The notes under the pieces are model-generated. The model worked only from the letters and a program-made list of their open reading frames with translations, had not been told where the DNA came from and ran no database searches. This document shows positions 49,701 through 58,666 of a DNA stretch of 64,000 bases, piece by piece. The DNA is from Sphingomonas sp. Lineage in GTDB: Bacteria; Pseudomonadota; Alphaproteobacteria; Sphingomonadales; Sphingomonadaceae. A program made the translations under genes and the position numbers. Positions within the stretch are counted from its first letter, which is position 1. Every line of letters begins with the position of its first letter. The DNA lies in the NCBI RefSeq assembly GCF_017304635.1, contig NZ_JAFKMA010000005.1:1-64000 (forward strand). Direction: 5' to 3'.

Positions 49701-52458
49701 CCTGGATCGCTTGCCCCTTCACCGGCTTGCCGGCGGTGTCGAGTGCCACGAACTTCAGCGGCAAATCGTCCTGCTTCATCAGCCAGCCGTCGGTCCTGAC
49801 GCCGAGCTGCACCGCCGAGGGGAAGATCGGGATTCGTTTCGACGCGGTCAGTACTTCGCCGTTCGCGTCCTGGTAATCCATCTCGACCAGCATATCGGTC
49901 GCGCCGTCCAGGCCGGGCACGTCGACCGCCTGTTGCCGGGTGCCGTCGCCGCCCAGCGTGACGGGAATGGTCTGGGTCGGGGGCAGGGGCGTCGCGGTCT
50001 CCTCGCCGTCGCCTTTGAGCGGTTTCGTGCCCTCCTGCACGTCGGCGCCGCCGAACGTGTAGCCGTCATAGCCATCCGGCGTCGCCGACCGCCCGAAATA
50101 GCCGATCCGCATCTCGACCGGCAGGTTGGACGCGCCGCCGCCCGCGAGGTAGCCGACGAACAGGTCGAGCGGCAGCGAGCGCGGGCGCACCGCGGCGTCC
50201 TTCGGCCCGGTCACGCTCGCCCGCATCGTCGGCAGTTTGTATTCGTCGACCTTGAACGACTGGCCGGTCGAAATCTTGGTGACGTTGTCGACCACCACCG
50301 ACAGCGAATAGTCGCCCATCGGCGCGCCCTTGGGGGCGGTCCATTCGGTCTCGCCGATGCCGTTGGCATCGATCTTGAGCGGCAGGTCGAACGTCGTGTC
50401 GGACCCGGTGTGCGACAGCCGCAGCGTCCCGGTGAACCCCGCGCCGATCGAGAAGCCCGATCCGTCCGGCTGGCGGACGATATGCTTCATGTGGATCGTC
50501 TCGCCCTGGCGGACCAGGGCGCGGTCGAACACGGTGTGGAACACCTCGTCGGACTTCGAATAGCCGTAGGGCAGGTCGAAGTCGAACGGGCGGATGCCTT
50601 CGCCCCAGGCGGTCAACGTGAAGCTGTAGTCGCCGTCGGCGCGGGCGGAGACCATCAGCGGGTGGCTGCCGCTGTCGTTGCAGCCGCCATAGGTTTCGGG
50701 CTCGGGCAGTCCGGCCGGGATGAACACCGCGCCCGACGCGTCGGTCGTGCCCTTCGCCAGCAATTGCCCGGTGCAGCTGTCGGTCACCGCCACCGCGGCG
50801 TTCGCGACCGGCTTCGCGCTGTCGAGCGCGGTCACCCAGGCGAGGCTGCGCTCGCGGCCCCATTTGAAGTGCACCGCCATGTTCGTGACGAGCGCGGCGG
50901 TCGCGACGTAGCGCGTGCCGGCATGGCCGAGCAGCGCGCGGCCGAGCGTCGGGCTGGCGAGTTCGACGACGTAGAAGCCGGGTTTCGCGAGCGGGATGCC
51001 GACGACCTCGAAATCCTTGCCCTTGCCGGGCAGGGGGAGGGACACGCCCTGGCCGGCGTTCGACCCGTTGAGGATCGGCGTCTCGCCGGTATGGTTGACG
51101 CGGGCGACGACGTCGTCGCCGTGCTTGATGTCCTCGATCCTGGTGTCGTCGGCCGCATCGACCGTACGCAGCCACTCGGCCACCTTGCCGTCCGACGCGT
51201 CGATCCGCAGCATCTGGCCGCCGATCGCGAGCTTGCGCGATTGCAAAGCCGGTTCGACGTTGCGCACTGTCACCGGCAGCACGCCGCCTTCCTTCAGTTC
51301 CAGGATACCGAACCCGGCGGCGAACTTCACCAGCGGCGGCGCCTGATCGAAGCGGATGTCGAGCGGGAAGCGCTCGCCGTTGGTCAGCGGGCGGCCGCTC
51401 TCGTCCTTGACCCCGGCCGGGATGCTCAGCCTGGCGGTGGTGGCGTAGGGGAAGGGGGCGGCGAAGGTGATGTCGCTGATCGTCGCCGCTTTCTCCTCGT
51501 CCTTGTCGAAGGTCGGCTTGATCGTGGTGCCATCGGCGGCGGTGATGCGGACGTCGCGCGCGACGCTCATCGGCACCGGCGCGGTGAAGCGCAGATACGC
51601 CTTCTCGACCGGATTGCATCCGGCCTGCGCGTTGACACGGCTGCATTCGAAGCGCGCCGCGAACGGCTTGCGCACCGTATAGTCGAACCGCTGATCGGCG
51701 CCGGCCAGCTTGCCGCCCGCGCTCGCGATTCGGCCCGACCAGACCAACGCCATGTCGTGCCCGGCGGGCAGCGGCCGGCGGCATTTCAGCGCGATCACCC
51801 CGGCCAGCATCTTCTGCGCGTCGGTCGCGCTCGCCGGCACCTTGTCGGGCAGCCCGGCATTCTCCAGGAAGCTGCTGACGTTGTAGTCGTCGTGCATCTG
51901 GCCGAGCACCTTGGCGGCGGTATCGGCGGGCAGGACGTCGACCGGGATCTTCTCGCCCAGCCCCTCGACCGAGCAATAGGCGTTGGCGGCGACGCTGGCC
52001 GGGGCGGCAGGCAGGTTGGCGGCGACCAGGAACACCTGGTCCTCCTCGATCTCGCCATTGCCGCTCGTCGGCAGCACCGCGCGGGCGATCGGTCCGCCGG
52101 CATCGACCGTGAAATGCTGGCCGGCGGCGAGCGCGTAGCCCGACACGCTCTTGACCCCGGTTTTGGTCGTGAACGCGCAGGTGGTCCCGCCGGGCAGGCC
52201 CTTCTCGAACTCGTAGACGAAGGTCTGCTGGTCGGCCCAGCGGCCCTGACCGCCCACGTCGCACTTCACGTCGAACGGCGACGCGGCGCGCGGATCGCCC
52301 AGCGGCACCATCGGCTGGCTGAAACGCACCGTTAACCGCTCGATCGCGCCGTCGCCGACTCCCGGCGTCGCCATCGTGATCTGCGGCGCATTGTCGCCGA
52401 ACGCCGCGAACGGAGCCAGCACGAGCGCCACACAAGCGAACCGCATCGCGAGCTTCAT
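46720..52458 (-). CDS. Bacterial alpha-2-macroglobulin
   Basis: The 1912-residue protein has a signal peptide (MKLAMRFACVALVLAPFAAFG) without a lipobox, so it is probably soluble in the periplasm. Repeated MG domains fill the N-terminal two thirds, including a YfaS-type region (about 600-1000). The thioester motif CFEQ is in AYPYDCFEQRLSR near residue 1464. The C-terminus has the receptor-binding-like beta domain. It traps proteases that breach the outer membrane, and PbpC next door is thought to repair peptidoglycan. It is at the upper end of the family length. No breaks are visible. Confidence 0.95.
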   Translation of the reverse strand: MKLAMRFACVALVLAPFAAFGDNAPQITMATPGVGDGAIERLTVRFSQPMVPLGDPRAASPFDVKCDVGGQGRWADQQTFVYEFEKGLPGGTTCAFTTKTGVKSVSGYALAAGQHFTVDAGGPIARAVLPTSGNGEIEEDQVFLVAANLPAAPASVAANAYCSVEGLGEKIPVDVLPADTAAKVLGQMHDDYNVSSFLENAGLPDKVPASATDAQKMLAGVIALKCRRPLPAGHDMALVWSGRIASAGGKLAGADQRFDYTVRKPFAARFECSRVNAQAGCNPVEKAYLRFTAPVPMSVARDVRITAADGTTIKPTFDKDEEKAATISDITFAAPFPYATTARLSIPAGVKDESGRPLTNGERFPLDIRFDQAPPLVKFAAGFGILELKEGGVLPVTVRNVEPALQSRKLAIGGQMLRIDASDGKVAEWLRTVDAADDTRIEDIKHGDDVVARVNHTGETPILNGSNAGQGVSLPLPGKGKDFEVVGIPLAKPGFYVVELASPTLGRALLGHAGTRYVATAALVTNMAVHFKWGRERSLAWVTALDSAKPVANAAVAVTDSCTGQLLAKGTTDASGAVFIPAGLPEPETYGGCNDSGSHPLMVSARADGDYSFTLTAWGEGIRPFDFDLPYGYSKSDEVFHTVFDRALVRQGETIHMKHIVRQPDGSGFSIGAGFTGTLRLSHTGSDTTFDLPLKIDANGIGETEWTAPKGAPMGDYSLSVVVDNVTKISTGQSFKVDEYKLPTMRASVTGPKDAAVRPRSLPLDLFVGYLAGGGASNLPVEMRIGYFGRSATPDGYDGYTFGGADVQEGTKPLKGDGEETATPLPPTQTIPVTLGGDGTRQQAVDVPGLDGATDMLVEMDYQDANGEVLTASKRIPIFPSAVQLGVRTDGWLMKQDDLPLKFVALDTAGKPVKGQAIQVALYSRQILTARRRLIGGFYAYDNQMTTKRISGSCSATTDTLGTAQCKIDPGVSGEVYIVATTKDANGNVARAVRSVWLAGDKEWWFGGDNGDRMDVVPEQQSYKAGDIAKFQVRMPFREATALVTVEREGVLSSFVAHLTGDNPVVEVAMPGGYAPDCYVSVMAVRGRVATSNGGWLRGLGQTLGIVAPAPEEQEPTALVDLAKPSYRLGIAKVKVGWETHTLGVSVKADRQRYAARETAQVDVAVKGPDGKPARTANVAFVAVDQALLQLAPNDSWDVLTAMMGDRPLSVLTATAQTQVVGKRHYGKKAVEAGGGGGGDLSGLNRENFQPVLLWQGEVPLDANGHARVAVPLNDALTTFKLVAIATDGAQLFGTGSTDIRTAQDLTVYAGLPGLVRTGDNYAAGFTLRNGSDKPMTVTATVELSPAIATGKPLTVTIPAGGAAPVAWNLTAPANAGQLKWTVSARSADGKAVDRLTTTQDIVEAVPTEMWAATLTRLGPNTSIPIAPPAGALPGRGVIDVRLSDTLAPPLEGVRQYMLAYPYDCFEQRLSRIVAIGDAAGWTQLASEIPTYQASDGLLRYWPMASLDGSEALTAYVLSLTSDAGLAIPEANKTRMVEAMKAVLDGRLRHEDYGDPRLRRLAAFNALARAGAATPAMLGQLGINPFEMPTASLADYLVALDKVPGLANAPALKGKVEAELRKRLVYEGTELQLSDGDKAAWWLMSSEDEAAIKAVVATLGRPGWNDEAAKMMVGVALRQRRGHWDTTTANAWGAVAARKFGGLYPASAITGPTTLSLGQQSVTRMWPLAADQRLVSFPLPAQAMPLWLRQPSGAGPWATVSLSAAVPLTQPLNAGYRMTRKVEAVSQRNAGRWTRGDVVKVTITVDASAERNWVVVNDPIPAGATIIGDLANQSQMLQADGGQGVQPSYVERQRDAWKGYFGWVPRGQFTVAYTMRLNGPGTFNIPASRVEAMYSPAIRAQVPNAPFVIAAQ

Positions 52459-52850
52459 CGCATCCCCTCCGTGGCGTCGATCGAGTGTACGCGATGCTAG
52501 CCGACGGCGCGATTCAGTCTAGCGGAAATCATAGGCGGGAAGAGGGTTCGGGCGCGAAATTTGTCGGGCGCTTGGCTGGCCGACATACACCCGCCGAATA
52601 CAACGCCTTCGGGGTGAATCCGTATCGCATGAGAGGCCGGCGTTCGGGAGATCGATTGCGTGCATCAAGCCCGCCGACTCGACGGAAATGCGGTGGATGG
52701 CGACGCAGCACATCGGTCCGTCTTCTTCGTTTCGGCGCACGGGTCGCTCCAGCCACCCGCTAAATCGACCGTTTCGCCCGCCGCATTCATCTGACGGACA
52801 GGTTAGGCTGAACACCCGGACTCCACCGAATTCGCGAAGAGGAGTCTTTC
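52459..52850. other. 392-bp intergenic region without a supported gene
   Basis: This is a divergent promoter region for the macroglobulin and OmpA-family genes. Short frames here have no domain. AGGAG precedes ATG 52851. I see no operator or RNA element. Confidence 0.5.
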
Positions 52851-53753
52851 ATGCGTGGAATTTCGAAGATGGCGGTCGCGCGCGTCGCGATCGTGGCGGC
52901 GGCCATGACCGCGTCGGGCGGCCTGTACGCACAACAGCAGGATACTGCCGCCCAGCAACAGCCGGCGGTGCAGGCGGAGGCCAATCCCAGCGTCATCGTC
53001 AACGGCCGGCGGGCGCCCGCCGGGCCGGATATCAAAGGCGTCATCGTCGCGCGTAACGGCGACAAGCTGAAGATCGCCGCGGCGGACGGCAGCAGCACGA
53101 CCGTCGCGGTCGACGATCAGACGCGGATCCGCGCGGGTGGCGGCCTGTTCGGCGGGCGGAGCAAGCTGGCGGCGGACTCGCTGCTCAACGGCTTGCCGGT
53201 GACGGTCAAGACGCAGCAGCTGGACGGTGGCGACGCGGGCGGCGGGCTGGTCGCGCGCGAGATCAGCTTCCGCAAGGGCGACCTTCGCACCGCGTCGATG
53301 ATCCGCAACGGCACCAGCCAGCGGTTCGACGAACAGACCGCCGCGACAGAAGCGCTGCGCGGCCGCATGGGCGATATCGACAAGTACAATATCAAGAGCA
53401 CGACGAACGTGCACTTTGCGACTGGCAAGGCGGACCTGTCGCCGTCCGACAAGGCGAACCTCTGCGCCACGGCCACCCAGGCGCAAGGCCAGGAAAACGC
53501 GCTGATGCTGGTGGTCGGCTACACCGATTCGACCGGCGGCGACGACCTCAACCAGCAACTCAGCGAAAAGCGCGCCGCGCGCGTCATCAACTACCTGCAA
53601 CAGGCGTGCGGATGGAAACCGTATCGCATGCTGACCCCGACCGGCATGGCCAAGGCCGATCCGCTGGCCAGCAACGACACGCCCGACGGCAAGGCGCAGA
53701 ATCGCCGCGTCGCGGTGAATATCCTGGTCAGCAAGAGCGTCGACGGGTTCTGA
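52851..53753 (+). CDS. OmpA-family outer-membrane/periplasmic protein
   Basis: The 300-residue protein has a signal peptide (cleavage near GLYAQ, about residue 27), a Gln-rich linker, a beta-barrel-like middle part (VIVARNGDKLKIAAADGSST) and a C-terminal OmpA domain (about 180-295; VHFATGKADLSPSDKANL, VVGYTDSTGGDDLNQQLSEK RAARVINYL, QNRRVAVNI). The OmpA domain binds peptidoglycan. No transmembrane barrel is certain, so it may be an anchored periplasmic protein. Confidence 0.88.
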   Translation: MRGISKMAVARVAIVAAAMTASGGLYAQQQDTAAQQQPAVQAEANPSVIVNGRRAPAGPDIKGVIVARNGDKLKIAAADGSSTTVAVDDQTRIRAGGGLFGGRSKLAADSLLNGLPVTVKTQQLDGGDAGGGLVAREISFRKGDLRTASMIRNGTSQRFDEQTAATEALRGRMGDIDKYNIKSTTNVHFATGKADLSPSDKANLCATATQAQGQENALMLVVGYTDSTGGDDLNQQLSEKRAARVINYLQQACGWKPYRMLTPTGMAKADPLASNDTPDGKAQNRRVAVNILVSKSVDGF

Positions 53754-53874
53754 CGCGGCGATGGTCGGGTCGGGAACGAGCGATCGGTCCTGACCTGACC
53801 TGCCGGCCCGAGCGTCGCATGATCTGGAGCGCAGCCGCGTTGACCTGATGCGAGCGGCCGGTCATCTTCGCCGG

Positions 53875-55686
53875 ATGACCAACCTCTTGTCCCGCCGTGA
53901 AACCTTGATCGGCATGACGGCCCTGTCGGTTGCGGGATCGGCCCATGCCGCAGCGCCGGCCGATTCCGCCGCGGCCCTGCTCGACCGCCTGACATGGCAG
54001 TTGCTCGACCTCGTTCCCGAACGGGCCACCGGGCTCGGCGTCGACAGCGGCGCGCATACGGACTTGCGCCGCCGGCTGGAGGATCGCTCGCCGGCCGGTA
54101 TGGCGGCTCGCCAGCATTTCCTCACCCAGGCGTTGGCCGAGCTCGCGCGGCTGCCCCGTGCCGGGCTCGATCCCTCGACCGCGACCAGCATCGCGGTGGT
54201 GGAAAGCGCGTTCCGCACCGCGCTCGACGGCATGGCGCTGCCCTATGGCGTGGCGACGATCGGCGAGTGGCGCAACACGCCCTATGCCGTCGTCCAGAAC
54301 GTCGGGTCGTGGCTCGACGTGCCGCAGATGCTCGACGGCGATCAGCCGATCCGCGATGCGGCCGATGCGGAGGCCTATCTCGCCCGTCTCGCCGCGATGC
54401 CGGCGCAACTCGACGGCGAGACGGTTCGTATCCGGCAAGCGCGCGGCCTGGGCGTGGTCCCGCCATCCTTCCTGCTCGACAAGACCGTCGCTGGCATGAC
54501 GCGGACGCTCGCCGAAGCGGCGAAGGCCGATGGTCCGTTGATCGGGCCCTTGGCGCGCAAGGCGGCGTCCATTCCCGGCGACTGGACCAATCGGGCGGCA
54601 CGGATCGTCACGTCGGCGATCATCCCTGCGCTCGACCGCCAGCTCGCCGAATTGCGGGCGCAACGTGCCGTCGCCACCGATGCGGCCGGCATGGGCACGC
54701 GGCCGCACGGACCCGAATGGTACGCCTGGGGCTTGCGCGCGGGCACGACAACTCGACGGAGTGCGGCCGACCTGCACGCGATGGGCCGCGCGCGGCTGGC
54801 CGACCTGCAAGCGCAGATGGACGCGATCCTCCGCAAGGAGGGCCTGACGCAGGGCAGCGTCGCCGAACGCGCGATCGCCTATCAGCACCGCCCGGGCATC
54901 GGCTTCCCCGATGGCGACGAAGGGCGGCGCCAGATCGTCGCCTACATGCAGGGTCGTATCGATGCGATCCGTCCGCGCCTGCCGCTGGCATTCCGTCGTC
55001 TGGCGCGCGGCAACCTCGAGATCCGGCGCATGCCGCTCGCGCAGGAGCCGGGCGCGCCGGCTGCTTATGGCGGTCCGGGCACGATCGACGGGCGCGTGCC
55101 GGGCAAGGTGTGGGTCAATCTGGGCGACCCCTCGATCCACAATCGCGTCACCATCCCCGACCTCGTCTATCACGAAGGCATTCCGGGCCACGTCTGGCAG
55201 GGCGAATATGCGCAACGATTGCCGCTCATCCGGTCGGTGCTCGCGTTCAATGCCTATTCGGAGGGTTGGGCGCTCTATGCCGAGCAACTCGCCGACGAAC
55301 TCGGCATGTACGAGGGCGATCCGGCCGGGCGGCTGGGCTATCTGATCGGACTGGCCTGGCGCGCGGTGCGGCTGATCGTCGATACCGGCATCCACGCGAT
55401 CGGCTGGTCGCGCGACCAGGCGCTCACCGAATTCATCGCCGCCACCGGCCTGCCGCGCAGCAATGCCGAAAGCGAGATCGATCGCTATTGCGCCTGGCCG
55501 GGCCAGGCCTGCGGGTATGAGGTGGGCCGGGCCGAGATCGTCGCGCAACGCGCGCGAGCGCAGGCCGCGCTCGGACCGTGCTACGACCTGCGCGATTTCG
55601 ATCAGGCGGTGGTGGACGGCGGCAACGTGCCGCTCACCGTGCTGGGCGATAACGTGTCGCGCTATATCGCCGCTACTCGTCGATAG
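53875..55686 (+). CDS. DUF885 family protein (zinc peptidase-like)
   Basis: The 603-residue protein has a twin-arginine-like leader (SRRETLIGMTALSVAGSAHA). The DUF885 body includes YHEGIPGHVWQGEYAQRLP, an HExxxH-type site with a downstream acidic residue in SEGWALYAEQLADELG, and WRAVRLIVDTGIHAIGWSRD. DUF885 proteins are predicted metallopeptidases, probably periplasmic. ATG 53875 is preferred over 53848 because it begins just before the leader. Confidence 0.88.
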   Translation: MTNLLSRRETLIGMTALSVAGSAHAAAPADSAAALLDRLTWQLLDLVPERATGLGVDSGAHTDLRRRLEDRSPAGMAARQHFLTQALAELARLPRAGLDPSTATSIAVVESAFRTALDGMALPYGVATIGEWRNTPYAVVQNVGSWLDVPQMLDGDQPIRDAADAEAYLARLAAMPAQLDGETVRIRQARGLGVVPPSFLLDKTVAGMTRTLAEAAKADGPLIGPLARKAASIPGDWTNRAARIVTSAIIPALDRQLAELRAQRAVATDAAGMGTRPHGPEWYAWGLRAGTTTRRSAADLHAMGRARLADLQAQMDAILRKEGLTQGSVAERAIAYQHRPGIGFPDGDEGRRQIVAYMQGRIDAIRPRLPLAFRRLARGNLEIRRMPLAQEPGAPAAYGGPGTIDGRVPGKVWVNLGDPSIHNRVTIPDLVYHEGIPGHVWQGEYAQRLPLIRSVLAFNAYSEGWALYAEQLADELGMYEGDPAGRLGYLIGLAWRAVRLIVDTGIHAIGWSRDQALTEFIAATGLPRSNAESEIDRYCAWPGQACGYEVGRAEIVAQRARAQAALGPCYDLRDFDQAVVDGGNVPLTVLGDNVSRYIAATRR

Positions 55687-55760
55687 GGCGCATCGCGGCG
55701 CGTCGAATGCGGGATTGCGCCGTTGAGGCGGCGTCTGCCGACTTTTTTGAAGGAGCAACC

Positions 55761-56738
55761 ATGGCACGCGTCGCACGGATCACTCGGCATGGCGGGCCGG
55801 AGGTCATCGAATGGGTCGATACCGAGCTGCCCGAACCCGGCGCGGGCGAGGTGCGGGTGCGGACCGTCGCGGTCGGGCTGAACTTCATCGAGGTGTATCA
55901 GCGCACCGGCCTCTACCCGCTGAAATTGCCGAGCGGGCTGGGCGGCGAAGCGGTCGGGGTGGTCGAGGCGGTGGGGGCGGACGTCGCCGGCTTCGCGGCG
56001 GGCGACCGGGTCGGCACGGTCGGGCCGAGCGTCGGTGCTTACGCCACGCATCGCAACGTACCCGCCGCCGAGCTGATCCACCTGCCCGACGATATCGACG
56101 ATCGCACCGCGGCGGCGATCCTGCTGAAAGGCGCGACCACCGAATTTCTGATCGAGCGCTGTGCCAGGGTGCAGCCGGGCTGGACCGTGCTGCTGCATGC
56201 CGCGGCGGGCGGGGTCGGCCACCTCGCGGTCGGCTGGTTGAAGGCGGTCGGCGCGACGGTGATCGGGACGGCGGGCTCGGCCGACAAGGCGGCAAAGGCG
56301 CGCGCGGCCGGCGCCGACCACGTGATCGAATATCGCACCGAGGATATCGTCGAGCGCGTCCGCGAGATCACCGGCGGCGCGGGCGTCGACGTGTCGCTCG
56401 ACGGTGTCGGCGCGGCGACCTGGCAGGCGTCGCTATCGTCGGTCAAGCGCCGCGGGCTGATCGTCAGCTTCGGCAATGCGAGCGGCCCGGTCACCGGGGT
56501 GGGGCTGGGCACGTTGTCGAGCCACGGCTCGCTGTTCGTCACGCGCCCGACCCTGTTCCATTACTACGCGACCCCCGACGAGCGCGAGGCCGGGTTCGCG
56601 CGCGTGTTCGAGATGGTACGCAACGGCGCGATCACGCCCGAAATCGGCCAGACCTTTCCGCTCGAACAGGCCGCCGACGCGCATCGCGCGCTGGAAGCGG
56701 GCAGGACGGTCGGCGCGACGTTGCTGTTGCCGGCGTGA
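55761..56738 (+). CDS. qor: Quinone oxidoreductase (zeta-crystallin type, MDR family)
   Basis: The 325-residue medium-chain reductase opens with ARVARITRHGGPEVIEWVDT and has LNFIEVYQRTGLYPLKLPSG, LLHAAAGGVGHLAVGWLKA (NADPH Rossmann fold) and AGADHVIEYRTEDIVERV. No zinc ligands are seen, consistent with NADPH:quinone reductase. AAGGAG lies 5 nt before ATG 55761. It is normal in length and is downstream of the DUF885 gene by 74 nt. Confidence 0.93.
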   Translation: MARVARITRHGGPEVIEWVDTELPEPGAGEVRVRTVAVGLNFIEVYQRTGLYPLKLPSGLGGEAVGVVEAVGADVAGFAAGDRVGTVGPSVGAYATHRNVPAAELIHLPDDIDDRTAAAILLKGATTEFLIERCARVQPGWTVLLHAAAGGVGHLAVGWLKAVGATVIGTAGSADKAAKARAAGADHVIEYRTEDIVERVREITGGAGVDVSLDGVGAATWQASLSSVKRRGLIVSFGNASGPVTGVGLGTLSSHGSLFVTRPTLFHYYATPDEREAGFARVFEMVRNGAITPEIGQTFPLEQAADAHRALEAGRTVGATLLLPA

Positions 56739-56827
56739 ACGATCGCGCAACCCTCCCTCTCCCGGTGGGAAGGGTGAGGGTGGCTCGACTGGCGGGGTGA
56801 CCGAGGCAGCGCGGCCGAAAGCCCGCC

Positions 56828-57601
56828 CTACTGCCCCGACCCGTCATCCTCCGGCGCCGGCGGCGCGTTCGATTTCGCCGGCTTGCTGCCGAAGCTGATG
56901 AGGATCTTGACCCAGGCGCGCGGGATCGGCTGGCCGCCGCGGCGGGGCGGGCGGACCAGGAATTGCCACGACGCCAGCCGCATCGCCCGCGCCAGGCCGG
57001 AGCCGAGCGGCTCCTCGCCCAGCTGGCGGCAATTGTCGACGTGGTAGCGCTCGGCGGTCTGGCACGCGATCAGCGCCCAGCTGCCGGGTGGCGCGCCGTG
57101 CGGCAGATAGCCGTTGAGTTCGGCATCGGTCGGCTCGCGATACCATTCGACGGGGTAGAGCGGCTGGCCGCCCGGTCCTTCGCTGGGGCCGTAGGGCGCC
57201 TTGCTGTCGCCGCTGTCGCTGCCGGCGTCGTGATGGCCGAGCTTGCCGATATCCGCCGCGCCGAGTTCGATCGGCAGCACGCCCTTCAACCCGCCGGTCG
57301 CGGGCGGCGTGGTCGGAGCGGGGCGCGGGATCGGGAGGGGAGGCGGCGTCGGTGGCGCGGCGGACGCGGCCGATGCCGCGCTGTGCTTGGGCGTCGCCTT
57401 CTGCGCGGGTTTCACCGCTTCGGTCTCGCCGCTGTCGGGCGCGAACGAGAAGGTCGTCAGGTGGCGGTCGTCAGGCTTGCGCCGCTCGTACGGCGCCCAC
57501 AGCAGCAATGCGATCAGCAGCGCGAGCTCGATCGCCAGCGCGAGGGCGAACGACATGGCGCGGCGACGATCGGGAAACATCCGAGTGATCGCATCGCGCA
57601 T
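56828..57601 (-). CDS. TonB-like energy-transducer/envelope protein, hypothetical
   Basis: The 257-residue protein has a short cytosolic head, one membrane helix (about 15-37; MSFALALAIELALLIALLLW), a Pro/Ala-rich periplasmic linker (about 78-105) and a C-terminal domain (PLYPVEWYREPTDAELNGYL, ending RAWVKILISFGSK). The layout resembles TonB, but the classic TonB beta motif is not clear. ExbB/ExbD genes are not adjacent. It may be an orphan TonB-like protein. Confidence 0.65.
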   Translation of the reverse strand: MRDAITRMFPDRRRAMSFALALAIELALLIALLLWAPYERRKPDDRHLTTFSFAPDSGETEAVKPAQKATPKHSAASAASAAPPTPPPLPIPRPAPTTPPATGGLKGVLPIELGAADIGKLGHHDAGSDSGDSKAPYGPSEGPGGQPLYPVEWYREPTDAELNGYLPHGAPPGSWALIACQTAERYHVDNCRQLGEEPLGSGLARAMRLASWQFLVRPPRRGGQPIPRAWVKILISFGSKPAKSNAPPAPEDDGSGQ

Positions 57602-57695
57602 CGCGGCTGGCCGGTAGGCGCATGGACGCGCGACTGCAATGGCGTTTGATTTTTAGGCGGTGCCGGCCCGCTCCAGCACGCGCCGCCGCCAATCC

Positions 57696-58289
57696 TCAGC
57701 CCCTGACGCCGCTCCGCTTGAACAGTTTCCACCCGATCAGCGCGACCGCGAGCAGGCCGACCACCACCCAGGCCAGATTGCCGAGGATGTCGGCGATCGC
57801 CTGCACCTGGTCGCTGAACGCGCGGCCGAGCGAGACGTAGATCAACAGCCACAGCAATTCGCCGACCACGTCGATCATCACGAAGCGCGGCCACGAATAG
57901 CTCGACAGCCCGCTCGTCACGTTGATCCACGGACCCAAGGGGCCGATCAGCCAGCGGCTGAAGAAGATGCCGGGCCCGGCCCATTTGCGTGAGAACGCCT
58001 CGGCCGCCTCGACCTTGTCCGCCCCGCCGAAGCGTCGTGTCGCGCGATCGACCAGCGGACGGCCGCCCCAATAGCCGATCGCATAGCCGACCTGATCGCC
58101 CGCGACCGCTCCCGCCGTGCCGACCAGGACGACCGGCCAGAAGTCGAGGTCGCCCTGCGCCACGAACGAGCCCAGCGCGATCAACGTCAGCGAGCTCGGG
58201 AACGGCACGCCGACCGACACCATCGCCATCAGCACGAACAGCACCGGCATGCCGTACGTGGTCAGCAGTTCGAGAAGTTGTCCGCTCAT
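57696..58289 (-). CDS. dedA: DedA family inner-membrane protein
   Basis: The 197-residue polytopic protein carries SNARE-associated (DedA) features: VGVPFPSSLTLIALGSFVAQ, VGTAGAVAGDQVGYAIGYWG, then GPGIFFSRWLIGPLGPWINV and ELLWLLIYVSLGRAFS. DedA proteins are proposed to scramble undecaprenyl phosphate or export lipids and support membrane homeostasis. The start overlaps the upstream gene's stop by 4 nt. Confidence 0.9.
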   Translation of the reverse strand: MSGQLLELLTTYGMPVLFVLMAMVSVGVPFPSSLTLIALGSFVAQGDLDFWPVVLVGTAGAVAGDQVGYAIGYWGGRPLVDRATRRFGGADKVEAAEAFSRKWAGPGIFFSRWLIGPLGPWINVTSGLSSYSWPRFVMIDVVGELLWLLIYVSLGRAFSDQVQAIADILGNLAWVVVGLLAVALIGWKLFKRSGVRG

Positions 58290-58666
58290 CGGGGCGTCGG
58301 CGTCGCGGTCGGTCGCGGCGGCGGGCCGGGCGGGGGATAGGGCGGGCGGACATGGACGATCGCGTCAGTCAGCTTCACGGCGATCGCCGCGACCGTCGTG
58401 CCGCGATCGTGCGCGATACGGCCGATCGGGCGATGGTCGGGATCGGGCGGCAGGCCGAGCGCCTGGTGCAGGATGTGCGGCGGCACATGATAGGAATGCG
58501 CGACATAGCCGAGCGTCATCCAGCGCTGGATCGGCTCGTCGCGATGCTGGCTCCAGTAGATCGTGTCGTAGGTGACGCGCGCGACGTGATAGCCGGTGAA
58601 GGCGAGCGCGGCGACGAAGGCGGCGATCAGCAGCGCGCGCCAGCGGCGGGACGGAGTCTCGGTCAT
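58286..58666 (-). CDS. Membrane-anchored hypothetical protein
   Basis: The 126-residue protein has one membrane helix (about 9-28; ALLIAAFVAALAFTGYHVAR), a periplasmic part with WMTLGYVAHSYHVPPHILHQ and GRIAHDRGTTVAAI, and a proline-rich tail. No family name was recognised; similar proteins lie beside dedA and transporter genes in sphingomonads. It overlaps genes on both sides by 4 nt and is therefore in one operon with dedA and the ArsB-type transporter. Confidence 0.7.
   Translation of the reverse strand: MTETPSRRWRALLIAAFVAALAFTGYHVARVTYDTIYWSQHRDEPIQRWMTLGYVAHSYHVPPHILHQALGLPPDPDHRPIGRIAHDRGTTVAAIAVKLTDAIVHVRPPYPPPGPPPRPTATPTPR

Noticed and set aside
48007-52335. A 1442-codon plus-strand frame opposite the macroglobulin gene
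   Set aside because: It is the antisense shadow of a well-supported gene in GC-rich DNA, with Arg/Gly/Ala-rich translation and no domain.
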